Assembly: GCF_000276665.1 (NCBI RefSeq)
Contig: NW_004955404.1
Coordinates: 27,775,980 to 27,839,979, forward strand
Length of the DNA: 64,000 nt
Direction: 5' to 3'
From: Chinchilla lanigera
Taxonomy: Eukaryota; Chordata; Mammalia; Rodentia; Chinchillidae
Positions 57,750 through 64,000 of this stretch are shown piece after piece. Both the position numbers and the translations under genes were made by a program. Below the pieces are notes generated by a model. That model worked only from the letters and a program-made list of their open reading frames with translations. It did not search any database and was not told where the DNA came from. Every line of letters starts with the position of its first letter. Position 1 is the stretch's first letter.

Positions 57750-58100
57750 TTTAGGAACCATGCCTGACAGGGATTATAGCACGCCAGAGGTTGGGAAATT
57801 GATTTAAAAATCGGAATCAAAGAACAAACAGGGTGGGGAGCTACAAAGCAAAGTGTGAGGCCAGAGCAAATCGGATGTCAATAGCCAAGATCTTAATTAT
57901 CCAACAGGATTCATAATTCAGATTGATAGGGCCAAAGCACTCGGAAAGGGCATACTTCAAGGGGAGCTTTGACTGCAGGTTGTACTGGATGGCCCTTGTC
58001 TATCCGCACTAGAAAGGCTGCTTACTGGGGCAGAAGGACTGAGCCCAGGGCCAAGGTTTGCTTCATTCATGAATTCTTCCACCAACTTAATTGCTTGAAA
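57750..58100. promoter_or_regulatory. Candidate conserved non-coding element
   Basis: Repeat-free, balanced composition, with GGAATCAAAG (TCF-like), TCTTAATTATCC, ATAATTCAGATTGATAGG, GCTTTGACTGC and several scattered CpGs. It sits between AT-rich sequence and an ID insertion. Inference only. Confidence 0.3.
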
Positions 58101-58327
58101 ACTAAAGAAAACTTTCTAATATAGAAAAAATAAGAGACAGGAAAATAATATGTGTATGTTATTAGAAGTCTAGTCCAGTGGCTTTTAGCTTTCTCAAACT
58201 AAATTATCTATAAAAGAGAAAATTAAGATGTGGCTAGATGCCTCCAGAAGCTGATTTCTGAATCATTCCAAGCTTTTATTACTTTGCTTCTGACCCCACT
58301 GACATATCTCCCTCAAGTCAGAGAAGG

Positions 58328-58439
58328 TAAAATCCCTTCTTCTTTTTTTTTTTGGTATCAGAAATCGAACTCACAATCTCATGCTTGCTGGGTAGGCACT
58401 GTGCCGCTGACCTATATCCCCAGCCCCATAAAATCCCTT
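58328..58439 (-). mobile_element. ID-type SINE, antisense, with TSD
   Basis: A target-site duplication TAAAATCCCTT lies at 58328-58338 and 58429-58439. Four bases separate the left copy from the T run. The reversed ID unit runs from 'ggtatcagaaatcgaactcac' to 'ccgctgacctatatccccagcccc'. Confidence 0.92.
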
Positions 58440-58679
58440 TAGAGTGACTACCCAGAACATGATCCTTTTTCTCTAAGAACTGCATCCCTTACCCCATGCA
58501 TAAGGCTGGCTCTGTCTGTCATGTTTATAGTTTATGTACATACCACTTCGACAAAGTTGTTAAACAGATGCAGTATCTGAAACAAGCTAGGCCAATCAAT
58601 GCTTCTCTTTTGGGAATCTGGAACTGAGAATCAAGCATGCAAAGTCAGGCACTATTAAAGAATTGTCTATTATCATTTT
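58440..58679. other. Unique sequence
   Basis: No gene or repeat recognised. Confidence 0.35.
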
Positions 58680-58870
58680 GTTGTCTAATATAGTAGGCAC
58701 TAGTTACATATGGCCATTTACATTTGTTTAGTTTACTAAAATTAAAACTTCAGATTGTCACTGCAGCTATATTTCAAGTGCTTAATAACCACATGTGGCC
58801 AGTGATTTGCCATACCGAACACAGCAGACATACGATACCTCTGTCAGTATAGGACTATGTTGGCAGCGTT
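58680..58870. mobile_element. MER5A-type non-autonomous hAT DNA transposon
   Basis: Starts 'tgtctaatatagtaggcactagttacatatgg' and contains 'atttcaagtgcttaataaccacatgtggcc'. It ends 'tgttggcagcg', next to the family's TGTCCAATATGGTAGCCACTAG-type terminus. It is old and diverged, and encodes nothing. Confidence 0.8.
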
Positions 58871-60475
58871 GTTCTGTCACATCCTAGAAGTAGAAAAAGC
58901 TTGTATGAGCCTAAGAGTGTGAGAAAGTACTTGTCCAGGCAGAAGTAGAACAAGGAGCTGTGGGAAAGACAGACATCAGCTGAATTTATTTTATAGGCAT
59001 TTGTTCTAGTCTCTAAAAGATTTGCCTTTTTTATGCCTTTCATATCTATGATGGGATGACTAGAAGGTTTAGATTTTTTTTTTTTTACTTGCAACTCAAA
59101 GAGACAAGATAAGAAGAAAACAGCAGCAAGTTAAGATAATTTGAATCATTTAGTCCTCTTGGGGCTCTATCTTAGCACACCATGACATGGAATTACCTAG
59201 ATAGTCTTGCTGTTTATTCCTTCCTTTTACATTAATCTGTGATGAAAATTCCAAAAATTTACTGAGCAGTGGAAGTACTTTTTAATTGCAAATCTCTAAA
59301 CGTCCTCTCTAGCTCATTCACATAACCTGTGGGTAAAACAATGTTCTTGGGTATAAAATTAGATAGAGGATGATTTATTTCCTTTATGCTGAAAAGCACT
59401 AAATAAAGTACCATGCCATCAAGAAATACCATAAACTCCAATCATCTTACCAAAAGAGTGGGAAGAACCAAATCTATAAGACCTAGGAACTGCTTCAGAT
59501 AGATTTTTGCTTACTATCTTTTGCAAAAATTTTCTGGTAGGGAAAGCAGTGTCCTCCTCTGTGCTGACCTAACATTAGAACTCAGGCTTGCAAAGCAAGA
59601 GTGATCCTGACCTCAGGCAGGCAGAAAACCTTTGATCTTCACCAGCCACTGTAGCTGCCTGAGATTATCTCAAATGCTAAACAGGAGCGCAAGCATGCCT
59701 GAAGCTATGCTAACTCCTCTACTTGCAGTGTGTAATGATCCGTTACCAGGAAGGGGCTGCTGAGAAAAGTGATTAAAGTCTATGGGTGGTGGGGAGAGTA
59801 ATGTATGTCAGAGAAAAGACCTGTTTGCCACGTGAAATTCTGCCTGCTATCCAAAGGAAGGAGATGACCTGCCTTGTACAGTAATGAGTTTGTATGTGTC
59901 AGTTGAGGAGCAGGATTCAGAAAGATAAAGGGAAGAAGGACTGAAATTAAGAATTAAGGAAAAGAGCAGAACCTGAGTAAGAAGAAAAAAAGAAAATACC
60001 AAAGCTAAATTCTGTAAGAGAAATAGTCCAGAGACAAAACTACCAAACAAATCCAGAGAAGACATGGTATAGGAAAGACACAAAAAGAAGTGTTTCAAAC
60101 AGGCTGAAAATGCTTCCACTTTTCCCCTGTAAAATTTTAATACTAACCACCTTCCCAAATACAAAGCACTGTCTTGTGAAAGGAAATACATTCACTGGAG
60201 ACATTCACAAGAGGTGGAACAAACCCAAATCTCTCACTGTGAAGATATCCTATGAAATCCTTATAATCATTGTTTGTTTTATTAATAATATAGTGGTCTC
60301 AAGTAAAGGTCTCAAAATATAAACTATATGAAACTATTTAATCTGTAGGAAATTAGACTTCAGTCATATTCAGTGGAAACTTCAAAAGTTTCTTCCAACC
60401 AAAGTTTGTTGTTACTCTGATTTAATGTGAAACCATGAAAAAGGAGCAATAGTAATAACAATTACAACAACCACA
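58871..60475. other. Unique sequence
   Basis: No gene or repeat recognised. The minus-strand 114-codon frame at 59847-60191 is leucine/serine/phenylalanine-rich, arising from a purine-rich plus strand. Confidence 0.35.
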
Positions 60476-60479
60476 GTAA

Positions 60480-60690
60480 TGATAGCTCTCATTCAGTAAC
60501 CATTACATTCTCAGTCTCATACTGATCTATCTATATAATCCCATCAAATTCTTACAGCAACCGTAAGCAATATTGCCCTCATTTTATAGGTAGTATAATC
60601 AAAGCCAGGCAGCTTAAGTAAGTTGTTTAAGGTTAAACTCTACATAACAGAAGCAGAATTTATCCTCAGGTAATCTAGTTATTGATGCAG
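60480..60690 (-). repeat. MIR SINE, antisense
   Basis: 'tatataatcccatcaaattcttacagcaaccgtaagcaatattgccctcattttataggtagtataatcaaagccaggcagcttaagtaagttgtttaaggtt' is a reversed MIR. It is moderately diverged. Confidence 0.75.
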
Positions 60691-62009
60691 TAATCAATAA
60701 GGGAATGTGCAAATGGGGCCTTGGAGAGGTTAATAAATATACAAAGAAGGTAAAAAGAATTCATAAAGTACTTCCAGAAGCAATTCCACAGGGGCTGTTA
60801 CTATCACTGGTCCAAAGAGTAGGAGAGGTAGTAAACATAAGCATATGTAGTAAGAGCCACCTTTAAGAAGCTACAACCTTTAGTCAGGGACACAGCCAGT
60901 CCATGGTGACCACAGAGAGGAAGCTGGTGGGTTTAGGTCCCACAGCTCACATATATACTTTCCTCTTTCTGTTTATAAGCCACCAAGGACAAAACTAAAC
61001 AGAAAGCCAATGCTTTTGTTTTGTTTTGTTTTGTTTTGTTTTGTTTATGAGTAGATTCTTTGGAGCTGTTGATTTCACAGCTGGGTCAATGGTTGCAGCT
61101 CAGAACTAGGGAATTCAGAACTCCAGAAACTAAGAGACCACAGGATAAAAGGGAAATGGGAATCTCATGGAGGAATAGGCTTACCTAGAGCGCGGAATTT
61201 GGGGTTTAACACTATTCTGTCTACATGTCAGGAGTCATAAAGTATCCGACATCTGGTTTGCATAGAGATAAAAAGTTTACTTAGGTCTGAAGTTATGTCT
61301 ATTGTTTGCTGAGCTCACCATTGTTGTGAAATATGCACACATCATCAGTCTACAATAGAATTTGTTTAGAAAACAAAGATTTGTGGAAATAGCATTTCTA
61401 TATGAAAGAAGAATTTAAACATAATATAATAAATTTCTTATATTTTCCTATGAGTAGTTTTGCTTAAAAAAAAAACAACTAAGAAGAATGCAGAAAACCG
61501 CATCTAGGATTGGAATATACAAAACGCACCACCTCAAACATCAACCAACCATCTGTTCATTGTGTCTGTTGTGAGTGATTTTTACTCACATCTGGTATTA
61601 AAGAGTTCCATGCAGTTGCATAATTTTACATAGCACAGTGATTCTAGGAAAGCATGCTACACATTATAGCAAAATTGAGTGTATCTCATTATAGCAAAAC
61701 TGACATATCTCTGATGGACCAGTCTTATCTCAACAACTCATGGTCTACTGCAAAGTCAGCTCAGCTATTTTTCAAAGCTCTCAGAAATGCAAGCTAGTAA
61801 GTTATACCCTGGGCACTATCAGAAGCTCTCTTATTTTTCTTTGCTTGTGTCTTAGCCCTTCTTCCCAGATCTCTCCTTTCTCATCATTGTTCAGTAGAAG
61901 ATCATGCAGGAGATTCTGAGAACAAACTGGAGTTTAGCCTCTCAGCCAGCAAGGGGACAGGAAAAAGTTGAATCTAATCTCAACTGTTTGATTTCTGACT
62001 AGGCCAAAG
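60691..62009. other. Unique sequence with (TTTTG)n
   Basis: A TTTTG pentanucleotide run occupies 61013-61046. A small inverted pair, TGTGAGT and ACTCACA, lies near 61570-61590. No gene. Confidence 0.35.
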
Positions 62010-62014
62010 GTTAC

Positions 62015-62412
62015 TGTTATGGTTGAAACATTATGTCAACTTGGGGAGTCTAGAGGTTTGGCTGAGTGACTCAGCAGGAAGCCAGGGTGCTTACTTTGTA
62101 TACATCCTGAGCCTGTGGAAGAGGAGGGCATGGAGATTGTGTGAGAGCTACACGCCCCTTAGGTGGGGTTAGCCTGTTTACGAAGTAAGGCAGGAAAAGA
62201 AGCTGCTTGCCGCCATTCCTCCCTTTTGCTCTGGTTGCTTTGCTGTTCGGCTGCCATTCCCCATTGCTCTTGTTGCTTTGCTGTCTTCTGCCTCGGAGCC
62301 AACCAAGTATGGACTGAAACCTCCACAAACTGTGAGCTAAATAAACCTTTCCTTCCTTCATTTTGGGCGTTGGGTATTTTGTCTCAGCAACGAGAGAAAA
62401 GTAACCAAGACA
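62015..62412 (+). mobile_element. Rodent-type ERVL-MaLR solo LTR
   Basis: Starts TGTTATGGTTGAAAC and ends AAGTAACCAAGACA (TG...CA). It has a polyadenylation signal AATAAA at 62340-62345, preceded by 'actgtgagcta' and followed by 'ggtattttgtctcagcaa', typical of rodent MaLR LTRs. Flanks GTTAC (62010-62014) and GTTCC (62413-62417) fit a 5-bp duplication with one change. It is the least diverged LTR in the window. It gives 85-96-codon frames that are not genes. Confidence 0.85.
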
Positions 62413-63090
62413 GTTCCTAATCTTAAATCATAGACTATGAGTGGGTCACATTCTTAAAATAGGAAAAATATAATATTGGGATTATTTTTCATGCAATGTT
62501 GTACATAAAATTTAAAAATTATTCTTTATTCTGATAATTTTATGGGAAATGATTATTATGCATGGTTTTATTATTTTTAGTGTCCTTAATTACTAAAAAA
62601 TTTAAAAGTTTTAAGGACTATATCCAAAGTTTTAAGAATTCACTAGATTTCAAACTCCTTAAATCTAGCAATCACTTTTCCAGCTATGAAATTCTAGCTT
62701 GCCAACTTCTCAGGGGCTATGCTGGCCTTCTACTATATAGTTCATGGTGCTATTGGGGCAGATGTGCTGTCAAAAAAGCAAATTTCACAACAGCTTCTGA
62801 AAAGACAATACAGCTCCCCCTGAAAAAAATAAAAGTTTTAAGAAGTTATGTCTAAGAAGTTATTTTACTGTATTTGATCACTTTCCAATTCAAAGAATAT
62901 AGGAATCCCTTTCAACAGGAAAGACAAAGGAAAGCAAATATATAATATTTTAATCAGTGTCCAACTCCACGTGCTTTTACACTGGCTCAGATAATGAAAG
63001 AATAAAACAAGATTGGGGAGAGAAAAATTTCAGGACCAAAGTGGGTAGTCAGAAGGAATGAGATTTGATAGGAAGGGGACTGGTCTCAGA
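62413..63090. other. Unique AT-rich sequence
   Basis: The plus-strand 97-codon frame at 62562-62855 is not recognised. No gene. Confidence 0.35.
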
Positions 63091-63091
63091 G

Positions 63092-63309
63092 GACACAAGG
63101 TGAGCTGGGCGTGGTGGCATATGCCTATAATCCCAGCACTCGGGAGGCTGAGGCAGGAGGATCACTGCAATTTCAAGGCCAGCCTGGGCTACAAAGTGAG
63201 CTCAAGGTCAGCCTGAACTGCATAGCAAGACTCTGTCTCAAAAAGACTAACTAACTAAATAAATAAATAAAAATAAAAGTAAAAGTAAAAAAAGAAGAAG
63301 ACACAAGGT
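63092..63309 (+). mobile_element. B1 SINE, young-looking, with TSD
   Basis: A perfect target-site duplication GACACAAGGT lies at 63092-63101 and 63300-63309. The B1 runs from 'gagctgggcgtggtggcatatgcctataatcccagcactcgggaggctgaggcaggagg' to 'agactctgtctcaaaaag'. It is followed by a (TAAC)(TAAA)n and AAAGT-rich tail of about 60 bases. It retains CpGs, in line with a recent insertion. Confidence 0.95.
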
Positions 63310-63444
63310 ATCTCATTCTTATATTATGAGAGCTATACCACCTAAAAGTGAAAAAGAAAAATAACAGGGACAAATGGAATTAAATATGACAAGACATCTC
63401 TAGCTCTTACCCAGATATTTCTCAGGGGGTGCATACACACTGTA
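63310..63444. other. Short unrecognised interval
   Basis: AT-rich sequence between the B1 and the LTR. Nothing identified. Confidence 0.35.
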
Positions 63445-63449
63445 TAGTC

Positions 63450-63820
63450 ACTTTTTCATCGTTATGATGAAACACATGGCACCCGCATTTTAAAGAAGTT
63501 TATTTTGCCTCACAGTTTCCAAACATTCAGTCCATGGTTATCAGGCTCAAACACAGAAATGGCATGGTAGAAGGGCCTGGGGGAGAGGAAAGCTACGATG
63601 TCTTGGTTACCAGGAACCAATGAGACAAGTAAGGAGCTGAGAAGGGAGATGTATTCTTACAGGTCACACCCACAGTGACCTACGACTTACAGTCAGACCC
63701 CATTTCCTACCAAGTTGGCTATGCTATCCCCATAATTCAATCACCTTCAAAAGAACACTGGTATTAGCACATGAGGCCTTTAAGATTCTTGATCTAAACA
63801 GTAACAATTCCACCCAATTC
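63450..63820 (-). mobile_element. ERVL-MaLR-type solo LTR, antisense
   Basis: Reverse-orientation landmarks: 'gaagtttattttgcctcacagttt', 'attcagtccatggttatcaggctc', 'gtcacacccacagtgacctacgac', 'accccatttcctacc' and 'aattcaatcaccttcaaaagaacac'. It is more diverged than the others. The right end is uncertain. Confidence 0.65.
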
Positions 63821-63944
63821 CCAAAAATCTCTTTTCATCTATTTATAAAAAATACATTTAGTCTATCTGTGCTAGTTGCTGAATTCTTCATAATTCTAGC
63901 ATTGCTGAAAAGTCCACATCTAAAGTCACCTCTGATCTTGAGAA

Positions 63945-64000
63945 AGTATGCCTTAAATTCATCTGGAACCAGAAGAGACCCAGAATAGCAAAAGCAATCC
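63945..64000 (+). mobile_element. L1 LINE ORF2 fragment, continues past the window
   Basis: 'ccttaaattcatctggaaccagaagagacccagaatagcaaaagcaatcc' is a conserved L1 ORF2 segment in sense orientation. Only its left end is visible. Confidence 0.85.

Noticed and set aside
61570..61590. TGTGAGT...ACTCACA inverted pair
   Set aside because: Seven-base arms are expected many times by chance in this length.
1..64000. Bacterial or phage systems, CRISPR arrays, operons
   Set aside because: The whole window has mammalian repeat content and no prokaryotic coding density.

Overview
This window is mammalian nuclear DNA, and I find no protein-coding gene, tRNA, rRNA, CRISPR array or bacterial-type operon in it. 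The interspersed repeats point to a rodent. They include B1 (7SL-derived) SINEs, ID-type tRNA-derived SINEs on both strands, B1-ID composite SINEs, ERVL-MaLR-type LTRs, L1 fragments, and old mammalian MIR, L2 and MER5A copies. The ID sequences look neither murine nor like the squirrel type I know, so a beaver/kangaroo-rat-like lineage is my weak guess. The longest open frames (about 100-160 codons) match no family I recognise, lack a believable exon context, or lie on simple repeats. The only recognisable coding remnants are broken L1 pieces. The best reading is an intergenic or deep-intronic segment.

Layout. 1-5.6 kb: mostly unique sequence with three or four MIR copies and a small CpG-richer patch near 3 kb. 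5.8-6.36 kb: an L1 3' end. 6.4-11.4 kb: unique, AT-rich, with two stretches that look like conserved non-coding DNA. 11.4 kb: a B1-ID composite with a target-site duplication. 12.4-14.5 kb: pyrimidine-rich, partly L2. 14.8 kb: an ID. 15.0-18.3 kb: a possible mariner-like relic, then several L1 pieces including an old L1 5' end, plus a CA repeat. 19.0-19.7 kb: a MIR split by an LTR. 20.3 kb: the first copy of a recurring L1-tail module. 20.6-23.1 kb: unique, relatively GC-rich, the best enhancer candidates. 23.2-23.7 kb: an old B1-ID and a long compound microsatellite. 24.2-30.5 kb: unique apart from an L2 fragment, an LTR at 27.83-28.21 kb and one weak MIR-like stretch. 30.6-31.4 kb: an L1 3' end with the same module. 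33-36.5 kb: MIRs, an ID and an internally inverted L1. 37-43.3 kb: two B1s, an L2-like body and three consecutive L1-tail modules. 45-46.3 kb: MIR, LTR, ID. 48.9 kb: an L2 tail. 49.7-50.65 kb: an antisense L1 interrupted by an ID. 51.3-53.05 kb: an L2 interrupted by an LTR. 53.6-64 kb: two IDs, a GATA/GACA microsatellite, another double L1-tail module, MER5A, a possibly conserved stretch at 57.75-58.1 kb, an LTR, a B1, an LTR, and the start of an L1 ORF2 fragment at the right edge.

Nothing here acts as a gene pathway. The content is a layered record of transposon insertions with some candidate regulatory islands. The observations most worth checking are: a recurring ~200 bp module at L1 3' ends (six copies, all plus strand); an ID copy carrying 21 bases of non-ID sequence after its A-tract inside a perfect 15-bp target-site duplication; a B1-ID dimer that inserted as one unit; two overlapping perfect palindromes at 27.2 kb; and an inverted GATA hairpin at 25.1 kb. 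All family assignments were made by eye against remembered consensus sequences, so element ends are approximate unless a target-site duplication is given.
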